The notes below the pieces were generated by a model. The model saw nothing but the letters and a program-made list of their open reading frames with translations. It searched no databases and was not told where the DNA came from. Of a stretch of DNA of 30,598 bases, positions 14,999 to 21,935 are shown piece after piece. The first letter of the stretch is position 1; every line of letters starts with the position of its first letter. A program made the translations under genes and the position numbers. Source of the DNA: AP-15 sp036008325 (lineage in GTDB: Bacteria > Pseudomonadota > Alphaproteobacteria > ATCC43930 > CGMCC-115725). The stretch is taken from positions 1 to 30,598 of the forward strand of contig DASYNW010000186.1 of assembly GCA_036008325.1 (NCBI GenBank). Direction: 5' to 3'.

Positions 14999-15135
14999 GG
15001 CGGTTCCTTATCTGATGTTATGCATTTGCAACGACGAACTCTGTGCCCTCTCGGCACCGGTGCGAGCAGTGTGTCTTTTTCCAAGATCTCCGTCTTTTAG
15101 GAGCGATGGCGGTGCGAGAACTTTGCACCTTAAGC

Positions 15136-15900
15136 TTAAGCTGGCTTGCCGACCGGCGCTTGATTTCGGGTTCGCTCGTGGCGGCGACGGAAGACGCCAA
15201 AGCCAACCAGCGCGGAGCCGAGCAGGGCCAATGATGCCGGTTCGGGCACGGCCGGCAGCGAGAGGAGCGCCGGCGTACTGATCTTGCCGCCGCAGTCAAT
15301 AGCGGCTCCGATAGTCGACTGAGTACAAATGATCGTCATGTCAGCCGATTCCCCCAGCATATATTGAGACGTGCTGTCGCTGTCGAAGGTCCCTATGAAA
15401 CCCAAATCCAGGGAGCCCGCGGAAGTGGATGTCGTCGGGGTCAACGCGATGGTAAACTCGGTCGTGTAGGCGAAATCAACGCTCACGATTCCTCCAACGC
15501 CGAAGTTTGTTTCCGCAGTGACGGTCTCGGGAACCTGGGTTGTATTCCCGACCGGCAAAACCAATTGGCTAAGTAGCACAGGAGACCCAGAGCCCAGAAA
15601 TCCGGGCGGATGAGCCGCCGTGCAGCCAGCGCCCGCCCCGCTGCAGAAGTTGTTGGGATTTTCATCAAACGGATCGGCGAACGAGGTGATCATCGCTCCC
15701 GGAGGACCGTTAGCGAGCGTAAGCTGCGACGTATCGCTCGCTATGTTGGTGGTGTCTACGCTATTGGACCCAGGTAAACTGTAACTGAATGATCCGTTGG
15801 GGATCACAAGGGCAGCATTGGCTGGCAACGTGATTGCCGCACTGCCCAGCACCGCGCCTAAACCCGCCGCGCCGATTAGCGTGAATGCGATCCTTCCCAT
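15136..15900 (-). CDS. PEP-CTERM sorting-domain protein 2
   Basis: A 254-residue exported protein starting at 15900 (MGRIAFTLIGAAG...), chosen because AAGGA lies seven nt upstream and the longer ORF would overlap the promoter. The signal peptide ends near LPANAA. The body is Thr/Ser/Gly-rich with four Cys, two in NFCSGAGAGC and two in IICTQ and DCGG, suggesting disulphides. The sorting signal is VPEPASLALLGSALVGFGVF, then RRRHERTR. Unusually, about 14 residues follow the Arg cluster, which normally ends the protein. A near-consensus sigma-54 promoter lies at 15939-15953. The exosortase partner is not in the window; see the regulatory entry. Confidence 0.92.
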   Translation of the reverse strand: MGRIAFTLIGAAGLGAVLGSAAITLPANAALVIPNGSFSYSLPGSNSVDTTNIASDTSQLTLANGPPGAMITSFADPFDENPNNFCSGAGAGCTAAHPPGFLGSGSPVLLSQLVLPVGNTTQVPETVTAETNFGVGGIVSVDFAYTTEFTIALTPTTSTSAGSLDLGFIGTFDSDSTSQYMLGESADMTIICTQSTIGAAIDCGGKISTPALLSLPAVPEPASLALLGSALVGFGVFRRRHERTRNQAPVGKPA

Positions 15901-15938
15901 TTCAGGGTCCTTGTCAAAAGGCCTCAGAGCGTTTCGGC

Positions 15939-15953
15939 GCAATTATCGTGCCA
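15939..15953 (-). promoter_or_regulatory. Sigma-54 (-24/-12) promoter of PEP-CTERM gene 2
   Basis: On the minus strand the sequence is TGGCAC-GATAA-TTGC, matching the RpoN consensus TGGCAC-N5-TTGC at every fixed base. The -24 element is 15948-15953 and the -12 element 15939-15942. The -12 element ends 39 nt before the start codon at 15900, leaving a predicted leader of roughly 27 nt. Sigma-54 promoters need an activator bound upstream. Family knowledge: exosortase loci often carry the PrsK/PrsR two-component system, where PrsR is a sigma-54 activator. Confidence 0.8.
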
Positions 15954-16492
15954 CATGTTTTGTGTCAATAGGTTAAGGTTAAATCAGAAGGATGTGGGAG
16001 CGTTTCTGTAAAGAATTCCGACACAACGATCGAGCCTTCACCTGTCAAGGCGGCTTTGAAATTGGAGTTATTTTAAGCCCTTACCAAAAAATCTTCCCAG
16101 TTACCGGTTGTAGCAAATTCCGACATTCCCAATTTGGATAAGATGTTTTGGGAGAACTCTCTCAGGAATAAAAAACTGACAGTTGAGCGAAGCCCAGTTC
16201 CGTCAGAGCGACCAAGAAGTTGCCGTTTCCCCGACCCGAGGAGGCAGGGCCGCTGTAATTCCTATGTTATCCCTCTAATTGGTACCACTAGACACGTCGG
16301 TCCGCCTCCCTGCCCATTTCGAGCAGATCTCCGAGCCCTCCAGCCACCAGGGTCCGAAAGATCGGCTTAGGCATCGTGAGATCCAACGAGCGACCGCTTA
16401 GGTGGAACCCGGAAGCCGCCCGGCCCCCCAAGGCGCGTCGGCTTACGGGGCGCTGAGCCGACCATAAGCATCGCGGCGCCACACTCGCCTTT
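15954..16492. other. Long AT-richer intergenic region
   Basis: Over 500 nt without a convincing gene, upstream of the sigma-54 promoter of PEP-CTERM gene 2. It contains a 10-nt direct repeat AATTCCGACA at 16014-16023 and 16116-16125, about 60 and 160 nt upstream of the -24 element, the usual range of activator sites. The ORF at 16134-16370 lacks a start signal and looks spurious. A hairpin follows at 16437-16462. Confidence 0.5.
16437..16462 (-). terminator. Candidate terminator hairpin after the CoA-binding gene
   Basis: GTCGGCT (16437-16443) pairs perfectly with AGCCGAC (16456-16462), 31 nt beyond the stop of the CoA-binding protein gene on the minus strand. The stem is seven bp with a 12-nt loop and there is no T-run, so it would be a weak intrinsic terminator at best. 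Confidence 0.3.
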
Positions 16493-16936
16493 TCATTGTA
16501 CGGGGGCGATCGGGGGGAGGCCGAGGCGCGGGATCTCGATTGCCGGGCAGCGGTTCATCACCACCTCGAGGCCGGCGGCTTCGGCGCGGGCGGCGGCCTG
16601 GTCGTCGCGCACGCCCAATTGCATCCACACGATTTTGGCGTCGATGGCGATCGCCGCGTCGACCGCGGCGCCGGCCAGCTCGCTGCGGCGGAAAATGTCG
16701 ACCATGTCAATGGGCTCGGGAATGTCGGCGAGTGCCGCATGGCAGATCTCGCCGAGGATCGTGTCGCCCGCGGCGTTCGGATTAACGGGGATCGCGCGAT
16801 AGCCGTGCCGCTGCAGATAGGCCATGACCCCGTGGCTCGGCCGCCCAAGCCTGGGGCTGGCGCCGACGACGGCGATCGTGCGCGTTGCCAGCAGGATGTC
16901 GCGCAGATAGGCGTCGGAATAATTGTCGTGATCCAT
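16493..16936 (-). CDS. CoA-binding domain protein (YccU-like)
   Basis: A 147-residue Rossmann-like protein: TIAVVGASPRLGRPSHGVMAYLQRHGYRAIPVNP is the CoA-binding signature (G-A-S-x-x-x-x-R), followed by LADIPEPIDMVDIFRRSE and KIVWMQLGVRDDQAAARAEAAGLEVVMNRCPAIE. These single-domain proteins resemble the CoA-binding part of succinyl-CoA synthetase; the cellular role is unknown. It follows the enoyl-CoA hydratase-like gene with only a 7-nt gap on the same strand, so the two are probably co-transcribed, consistent with CoA-ester metabolism. Confidence 0.88.
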   Translation of the reverse strand: MDHDNYSDAYLRDILLATRTIAVVGASPRLGRPSHGVMAYLQRHGYRAIPVNPNAAGDTILGEICHAALADIPEPIDMVDIFRRSELAGAAVDAAIAIDAKIVWMQLGVRDDQAAARAEAAGLEVVMNRCPAIEIPRLGLPPIAPVQ

Positions 16937-16943
16937 CGGCTCC

Positions 16944-17759
16944 TCAGCGGTCCTGCCATTGGGGCGGCCGCTTGGCGAGGAAGGCGTCGATGCCTTCGCC
17001 CGCGTCGGCAGCCAGCATGTTGGTCGTCATCACCTCGGCTGCATAGCGATAGGCGGCGGCGAGATCGAGCTCGGCCTGGCGGTAGAACGCCTCCTTGCCG
17101 ATCGCCAGGGTAAAGGCCGATTTGCCGGCGATCTCACCGGCCAGCGCATCGACCGAAGCGCGCAATTCACCGTTCGGGACCACCCGGTTGACGAGCCCGA
17201 TCTCCCGCGCTCGCGCGGCGTCGACGAGTTCTCCGGTCAACAGCATCTCCATCGCCGCTTTGCGCCCGACCGCGCGCGACAACGCCACCATCGGGGTCGA
17301 GCAGAAGAGGCCGATATTGACCCCGGGTGTGGCAAACCGGGCGGCCTCGGCGGCGACCGCCAGATCGCAGCTGGCGACCAGCTGACAGCCGGCGGCGGTG
17401 GCGACGCCATGCACCTCGGCGATGACCGGCTTTGGCAGATGGACGATCGCCAGCATCAATTCGCTGCACTGCGCGAACAGCCGCTCGTACGTCTCGCGCC
17501 GGCGGTCCTGGCGGATCTCGCGCAGATCGTGGCCGGCGCAAAACGCCGGGCCGGCGCCGGCGATGACCACGACCCGAGCCGCCTGATCCGCGGCGGCGCG
17601 GCCGAGCGCGTCGATCAGCGCCGCCAGCAGCGCCGCCGACAGCGCGTTGCGCGCCTGCGGCCGGTTCAGCGTCAGCCGCAGCACGCCTTCGTGGCGCGCT
17701 TCGAGCAGCAGCGGGGAGTCCTCCGCAATTCTCGGCATTGCCGTCATCGCCGCCTTCAC
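16944..17759 (-). CDS. Enoyl-CoA hydratase/isomerase family protein lacking both catalytic Glu
   Basis: A 271-residue crotonase-fold protein: LTLNRPQARNALS, the CoA-pocket FCAGHDLREI and the oxyanion segment VHGVATAAGCQLVASCDLAVA. In true enoyl-CoA hydratases two glutamates do the chemistry, in GGGCEL and GQPE. Here the corresponding residues are Gln126 (GCQL) and Gly146 (FATPGVNIGLF). The sequence around them (AAGCQL, ATPGVNIGLFCSTP) is that of the ECHDC3 branch, whose activity is poorly defined. Possible starts are the GTG at 17759 or ATGs at 17747 and 17738. It heads a two-gene unit with the CoA-binding gene and is divergent from the Rieske oxygenase. A hydratase name would be misleading. 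Confidence 0.85.
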   Translation of the reverse strand: MKAAMTAMPRIAEDSPLLLEARHEGVLRLTLNRPQARNALSAALLAALIDALGRAAADQAARVVVIAGAGPAFCAGHDLREIRQDRRRETYERLFAQCSELMLAIVHLPKPVIAEVHGVATAAGCQLVASCDLAVAAEAARFATPGVNIGLFCSTPMVALSRAVGRKAAMEMLLTGELVDAARAREIGLVNRVVPNGELRASVDALAGEIAGKSAFTLAIGKEAFYRQAELDLAAAYRYAAEVMTTNMLAADAGEGIDAFLAKRPPQWQDR

Positions 17760-17839
17760 CCTTGCCTGCCCGACCCGGAAACGCGACTTTCACGCCGCTG
17801 CCGTCATGGCGGCAACAGGTATTTTCGGGGAGCCGAAGG

Positions 17840-18874
17840 GTGGAGGACAGCGCCGCACCATTGCGGGAGGCGTGGTATTACGCGCTCCCCGGCCGCCGGG
17901 TGAAGCCGGGGGCGATTGCGGCGAAGGTGATGCTGGGCGAGCCGGTGCTGATCGGCCGCGACGCCGCCGGCGCGCCCTTCGCGCTGCGCGATCTGTGCCC
18001 GCATCGCGGCATGCGGCTCAGCGCCGGCAATTTCGACGGGTGTCATGTCGAGTGCTGCTATCACGGCTGGCGCTTTGACACAGGCGGGCGGTGCACCGCG
18101 ATCCCGGCCCTGGTGCCGGGCCAGGCCTTTAGCCCCGGCCGGGTGCAGGTCCGCAGCTACCCGGTGCTAGAGGTGCAGGGCAACATCTGGGTCTATTTCG
18201 GCGACGACCCGGCCGCCGCACCGCAGATCCCGCTGGTCGACGGGTTCGCGGATGTCGCCCCGCGGCTCATTGAGACGGTCAGCTTTACGGCGGCGATCGA
18301 CCACGCCGTGGTCGGGCTGATGGACCCGGCGCATGGGCCCTTTGTCCATCGCGCGTGGTGGTGGCGCTCGCGAGCTTCGATCCAGGCCAAGGCCAAGGCC
18401 TTTGCCCCCTCGCCCTGGGGCTTTACGATGAGCCGCCATACCCCATCGGCGAATTCGCGCGCCTACCGGCTGTTGGGCGGCGCGCCTGAAACCGAGATCG
18501 TCTTTCGCCTGCCGAGCGTGCGCCTCGAGCACATCCGCGCCGGCCGCCATCGGGTCGGCAATCTGACCGCGATCACCCCGATCGACGACCGGACGACCGA
18601 GATCAACCACTGCATCTACTGGACCTCGCGGTGGCTCGGCATCTTGAAGCCAGTGCTGCGGCCCTATGTGCGCGCCTTTCTGCACCAGGACCGCGCGATC
18701 ATGGAGCGCCAGAGCCAAGGGCTGCGCTTCGACCCGCCGCTGATGCTGATCGACGACGCCGACACCCAGGCCAAATGGTATTATCGCCTCAAGCGCGAAT
18801 ACCGCCGCGCCCGCGCCGAGGGCCGGCCGTTTGCCAACCCGTTGAAGCCGCGCACCCTCGAATGGCGCAGCTAG
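17840..18874 (+). CDS. Rieske non-haem iron oxygenase, alpha subunit
   Basis: A 344-residue oxygenase. The Rieske [2Fe-2S] site is C53-x-H55 (LCPHRGMRLS) with C72-x2-H75 (CCYHGWRFD). The mononuclear iron site is D162-x2-H165-x4-H170 (MDPAHGPFVH). This arrangement matches single-component-type oxygenases such as the vanillate demethylase/phthalate group, which accept electrons from a separate reductase and hydroxylate or demethylate aromatic or related substrates. No reductase is adjacent, so the electron donor is encoded elsewhere. The GTG at 17840 (VEDSAAPLREAWYYAL) is preferred, with GGAG upstream; the ORF stays open to 17738 but that part overlaps the divergent gene. The substrate is unknown. 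Confidence 0.85.
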   Translation: MEDSAAPLREAWYYALPGRRVKPGAIAAKVMLGEPVLIGRDAAGAPFALRDLCPHRGMRLSAGNFDGCHVECCYHGWRFDTGGRCTAIPALVPGQAFSPGRVQVRSYPVLEVQGNIWVYFGDDPAAAPQIPLVDGFADVAPRLIETVSFTAAIDHAVVGLMDPAHGPFVHRAWWWRSRASIQAKAKAFAPSPWGFTMSRHTPSANSRAYRLLGGAPETEIVFRLPSVRLEHIRAGRHRVGNLTAITPIDDRTTEINHCIYWTSRWLGILKPVLRPYVRAFLHQDRAIMERQSQGLRFDPPLMLIDDADTQAKWYYRLKREYRRARAEGRPFANPLKPRTLEWRS

Positions 18875-18904
18875 CGGTCTGAACCATACAGATGGATCCC
18901 ACTC

Positions 18905-19000
18905 CCTTTCCTCGTCGCCCCCGCGAAAGCGGGGGTCCAGGTGCCAAGGGCACGGTGCTTGCGCCCCCTGGGTGCCCGCTTTCGCGGGCATGACGAGAAA
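18905..19000. repeat. Palindromic intergenic repeat (two facing 35-nt arms)
   Basis: Two imperfect copies of a roughly 35-nt unit face each other. Each holds CTCGTC, a small hairpin CCCGCGAAAGCGGG and a CCAGG end: left at about 18906-18940, right (inverted) at about 18967-19000. Similar units with a CGCGAAAGCGGG core occur dispersed in many alphaproteobacterial intergenic regions. It lies after the Rieske oxygenase gene, so it may also stop transcription. Its copy number in this genome cannot be seen here. Confidence 0.65.
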
Positions 19001-19090
19001 GAAGGATGGGTACCAAGCGTCAAATTCGTATCACTAGAGCGATGGACTGGGGGCGTCAGCGCGGCGCCCTCATAGTACCCGAGCTTTTTC

Positions 19091-19933
19091 TTAGCTTGCG
19101 TGGCGCCGCTGCCGCATCAGGGCGAAGCCGAGGAGGGCCGAGCCGAGCAGCGCCAGGCTGCCGGGCTCGGGCACGGCTGGCGGCGGATCGTTCGGCGCGT
19201 AGTTGACGACGAGGTCGTTGACCGCGATCGTCGCCGGCCAATCCTGGAAGTCGATGGTCGTGGTGTCGGCCGGCAAGGTCAAGAGGCCGCTCGCGCCGAG
19301 CAGCTGCGGCGCCTGCTCGGTATCATAGGAGCCGCTGTCGGGCGAATGGGTATAGGCGGAAGCAGGGATGCCGTTGCTGCTCTGGCCGCTGCCGGGGGTC
19401 AGGCCCAACCATTGCGCGACCTGCGAGCCATTGGCCAGCAAGCTCAAATCGGGCTGGTTCGGATTGCCATGGCCGCCGCAATCGTGGCCGTTCGACGAGA
19501 GCTGGGTGCAGCTGTCGTCGGGGAAGATTTCGAGGTCGAAGCTGATGCTCGATATGGTGATTCCGGCAAACGACATCAGGATGTCGTTGTGCGCGTTCGC
19601 AGTGTCGTTCTGGATGAAGGTCCCATGGCCGGCCGGGTCCAGGTTTGCCAGCGTGTAGGAATTGGCGCCGTCGCGCGAGGATGGGCCGGTGACATGGCCG
19701 TCTGCGTTATAGGAATCGGACGCGACCGCGCCGGTTACGGCGACCGATCCGATGCCGGAGAGGGCGGTGTTCATAAAGCTCTGGATCGTGGCGTCGGTGG
19801 CGTTGTCAGCGAGCGAGCCATAGGCGAAAGTCACGGTGCCGGCAGCAGCCGGGGCCGGCGCCAGCGTCGCCATCGCCAAGCCGGCCAGAACCGCGCCGCC
19901 GCCATATTGGAGCATTTTGCCGATCGGTAACAT
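19091..19933 (-). CDS. PEP-CTERM sorting-domain protein 3
   Basis: A 280-residue exported protein starting at 19933 (MLPIGKMLQYGGG...); a longer reading to 19975 would run into the promoter. The signal peptide ends near APAAAG. The body is Ser/Asn/Asp/Gly-rich with beta character (VTFAYGSLADNATDATIQSF..., NDILMSFAGITISSISFDLEIF) and has two Cys (DDSCTQ, HDCGG). The sorting signal is VPEPGSLALLGSALLGFALM with the basic end RQRRHAS. A sigma-54-type promoter lies at 19972-19986, at the same 39-nt distance from the start as in PEP-CTERM gene 2. It is divergent from hisI. The function beyond secretion and exosortase processing is unknown. Confidence 0.92.
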   Translation of the reverse strand: MLPIGKMLQYGGGAVLAGLAMATLAPAPAAAGTVTFAYGSLADNATDATIQSFMNTALSGIGSVAVTGAVASDSYNADGHVTGPSSRDGANSYTLANLDPAGHGTFIQNDTANAHNDILMSFAGITISSISFDLEIFPDDSCTQLSSNGHDCGGHGNPNQPDLSLLANGSQVAQWLGLTPGSGQSSNGIPASAYTHSPDSGSYDTEQAPQLLGASGLLTLPADTTTIDFQDWPATIAVNDLVVNYAPNDPPPAVPEPGSLALLGSALLGFALMRQRRHAS

Positions 19934-19971
19934 GGTCCATTTTCCCGTTATAATAGCGTCAGATGACATAA

Positions 19972-19986
19972 GCACTATCTATGCCA
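19972..19986 (-). promoter_or_regulatory. Sigma-54 (-24/-12) promoter of PEP-CTERM gene 3
   Basis: The minus-strand sequence is TGGCAT-AGATA-GTGC. It keeps the essential GG (-24) and GC (-12) with the exact ten intervening bases and differs from the full consensus at two positions. The -12 element starts 39 nt before the ATG at 19933, identical to the spacing at PEP-CTERM gene 2. That shared geometry supports a real promoter. Confidence 0.65.
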
Positions 19987-20052
19987 TGTAAGAAACGCCA
20001 GGAATTTGCTCGCCAAAACGTTAAATCCTGATTGGGGAATGTAAATATCGGC

Positions 20053-20131
20053 GACAGCTAAAACGCGAATCGGTCGCCCGCAATCGTCACGTGACGGACA
20101 GCTAAATCATTGACGTGCATCAGCGATTTAG
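20053..20131. promoter_or_regulatory. Cluster of direct and inverted repeats upstream of PEP-CTERM gene 3 and hisI
   Basis: The divergent spacer holds a direct repeat GACAGCTAAA (20053-20062 and 20097-20106, 44 bp apart, about four helical turns), a perfect 12-nt palindrome CGTCACGTGACG (20085-20096), and an inverted repeat CTAAATC/GATTTAG (20102-20108, 20125-20131). They lie about 65-145 nt upstream of the sigma-54 -24 element, where activators bind, and also upstream of hisI. Which gene they control is unknown. Confidence 0.4.
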
Positions 20132-20208
20132 GGATCGAAGCGGCCCATGACAGCGGTGTAAAAGATACCGACGCCGCGAGCGGGATGAACGACGGAAGGA
20201 GGGTTCCG

Positions 20209-20628
20209 GTGCAGGACGGGATCGAGCGGGCGTTGGCCCAGATCAGCTTCGACCGCGACGGCCTGGTGCCGGCCGTCGCCCAGCAGCACGACACCGGCGA
20301 GATCCTGATGGTGGCGTGGATGAACCGAGACGCGGTGCGGGCGACCTTGACCGAGGGCCGCGCCTGCTATTGGTCGCGATCGCGCGCGAAGCTATGGCGC
20401 AAGGGCGAGAGCTCGGGTCAGGTTCAGCTGTTGCGCGAGATGCGCCTCGATTGCGATGGCGACACGGTGCTGCTGCTGGTTGACCAGCCGGGTGTCGCCT
20501 GCCATACCGGGCGGCGCAGTTGCTTTTTTCGGGCCTGGCGCGACGATCGCTGGGCGACCATCGCCGAGCCGCAGATCGCGCCGGAAACGCTTTATCCGAC
20601 GCGCCCTCCGCCGGCCGGCCAGGGCTGA
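20209..20628 (+). CDS. hisI: Phosphoribosyl-AMP cyclohydrolase
   Basis: A 139-residue enzyme of histidine biosynthesis that opens the adenine ring of phosphoribosyl-AMP. Landmarks are GEILMVAWMNRDAV, YWSRSRAKLWRKGESSGQVQ, the metal-binding DCDGD (81-85) and the zinc cysteines C98 and C105 (GVACHTGRRSCFF). The GTG at 20209 is chosen because AAGGAGG lies six nt before it; upstream in-frame ATGs at 20110 and 20185 have no such signal. It is a stand-alone cyclohydrolase with no HisE domain fused. Other his genes are not nearby. It shares its upstream region with PEP-CTERM gene 3. Confidence 0.93.
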   Translation: MQDGIERALAQISFDRDGLVPAVAQQHDTGEILMVAWMNRDAVRATLTEGRACYWSRSRAKLWRKGESSGQVQLLREMRLDCDGDTVLLLVDQPGVACHTGRRSCFFRAWRDDRWATIAEPQIAPETLYPTRPPPAGQG

Positions 20629-20644
20629 TCCGCCAGGGCTGATT

Positions 20645-21115
20645 TTACTGCAACGGCGGACAGACCAGATGAGCCTGTATTTGCGCCATCACCACCGAGT
20701 CGAATTGGCGGCTGGCGCACTGCGAATTGTACTGGGCGACATGGGCGTTATAGCGGGCCGTCGACTGGTCGGCATCGCTGACGACCGGGCCGAGCGATTG
20801 CCGGTAGGCGGCATCGCGCTGATCGAGCAGCGCCTTGTAGCGTGCCTCCTGGTCGGGGTTGTTGACGTCGAGGGTCGAGCGGGCGCTCGATAATTGTGCA
20901 TCGAGCTCGGCCAGATGCTGGCGTACCGCGGCCAGCGCCTGGGTCTTGGCCGACATGTCCGACGACAACGTGGCCAGGCCTTGCTGCTCGCACAGGCAGG
21001 CGGTGATCTGGGCCGGATCGCTCGACATTTGCGCCCGCGCCGCCGCCGTACCGGCAACGGCCAGCAGGCCGCCGGCAAGCAGGGCCACACCCCGAACCAC
21101 GATCGCACGTGCCAT
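20645..21115 (-). CDS. Secreted coiled-coil hypothetical protein
   Basis: A 156-residue protein with a signal peptide (MARAIVVRGVALLAGGLLAVAGTAAARA, predicted cleavage near ARA-QMS), then a charged helical body (SAKTQALAAVRQHLAELDAQLSSARSTLDV...QEARYKALLDQRDAAYRQ) likely to form a coiled coil. Cys residues occur in ACLCEQQG, QCAS and near the C-terminus (HLVCPP), so disulphides are possible. A strong purine-rich AAAGGGGGG precedes the ATG at 21115. The gene converges with hisI (16-nt gap). It lies just downstream of the DUF3618/holin operon and may be its last member. I do not recognise the family; a periplasmic role is inferred. Confidence 0.72.
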   Translation of the reverse strand: MARAIVVRGVALLAGGLLAVAGTAAARAQMSSDPAQITACLCEQQGLATLSSDMSAKTQALAAVRQHLAELDAQLSSARSTLDVNNPDQEARYKALLDQRDAAYRQSLGPVVSDADQSTARYNAHVAQYNSQCASRQFDSVVMAQIQAHLVCPPLQ

Positions 21116-21146
21116 AATCCCCCCCTTTGTGCTGTAAATGAACTCG

Positions 21147-21935
21147 TTATGCCGTGAAAGAGCCCGGCGATCGGCTCTCGGCCGCGCCGCCGGTCGAGCT
21201 CGGGGCCATGCCGCGGATGCTGTCGGCGGCGCGATGGCCAAGCTCCTCGGCCTTTTCCCACAGATCCTCGCGCGCGTCGGCGACCAGCTCCTGCTCGCCC
21301 CGCGAGGCCGGGACAAGGGCGGCCACGACCGCGCCGCATGCGATGCCGACGAACCCGAACAGCAACGGGTTGCGCTCGAGTCGATCGATCAGCCGCCCGC
21401 CCGGACGGGCAGCCCCTTCGAGATATTCTCCGGCGCGTTCGATCACCGTGCCGCCGCTGTCGCGGATCGAGCGCAGCGCGCCGCGCGCGGCACCCACGGC
21501 CTGGTGGATCCAGCCGTCGCCAGGATCGCGGTGCTCGCCATCGATCGCCGGCTCGCCGGTGCGGCCGACGATGCGCGCGAGCCGTTGATCGGCGGGCTTG
21601 GCATCCGGCCCCGTGCCCGGCGGGGAATGTGCGGCGGGGCGGCCGGCGCCCGGCAGAATGCCCTCGAGCAGCCCGGCGTTCTCGGCGATGAGCCAAGCGG
21701 CGCCGAGGCCGATCAGCGCCATCGGCAGCGGGTCGGCGCGAAACCCGCCGCCCCGAGCGGCGGCACCGGGTCGATTGGCATGGAGCGCTTGGGTGATCAT
21801 GTTCGTTGCCTTTGCGACGAGATGTTTCGGGGCAAGCTCGACCGCCAACGCGTCGAGGGTAACACCGAGATCGACCCGAACGAGCGCGATCTCGGTTTCG
21901 AGTTCATCGATCGAGCGGTGGCGGTGCGGCGCCAT
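21147..21935 (-). CDS. DUF3618 membrane protein
   Basis: A 262-residue protein. The N-terminal SIDELETEIALVRVDLGVTLDALAVELAPKHLVAKATN is the DUF3618 signature. Two hydrophobic stretches follow: PLPMALIGLGAAWLIAENAG (about 70-88) and NPLLFGFVGIACGAVVAALV. Between them is a Pro/Gly-rich segment. The C-terminus is charged (ELVADAREDLWEKAEELG). Such proteins commonly sit next to holin-like and stress-related membrane proteins in alphaproteobacteria; their function is unknown. The start overlaps the stop of the holin-like gene by one base (TGATG), so they are translationally coupled. Confidence 0.85.
   Translation of the reverse strand: MAPHRHRSIDELETEIALVRVDLGVTLDALAVELAPKHLVAKATNMITQALHANRPGAAARGGGFRADPLPMALIGLGAAWLIAENAGLLEGILPGAGRPAAHSPPGTGPDAKPADQRLARIVGRTGEPAIDGEHRDPGDGWIHQAVGAARGALRSIRDSGGTVIERAGEYLEGAARPGGRLIDRLERNPLLFGFVGIACGAVVAALVPASRGEQELVADAREDLWEKAEELGHRAADSIRGMAPSSTGGAAESRSPGSFTA

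Noticed and set aside
15034..15048. Sigma-54-like sequence GGGCAC-AGAGT-TCGT upstream of PEP-CTERM gene 1
   Set aside because: The essential GC of the -12 element is GT here, so I do not call a promoter, although the place (36 nt before the start) is similar to the other two.
16134..16370. 78-codon plus-strand ORF in the long intergenic region
   Set aside because: No start signal, unlikely composition, and no similarity that I can recognise.
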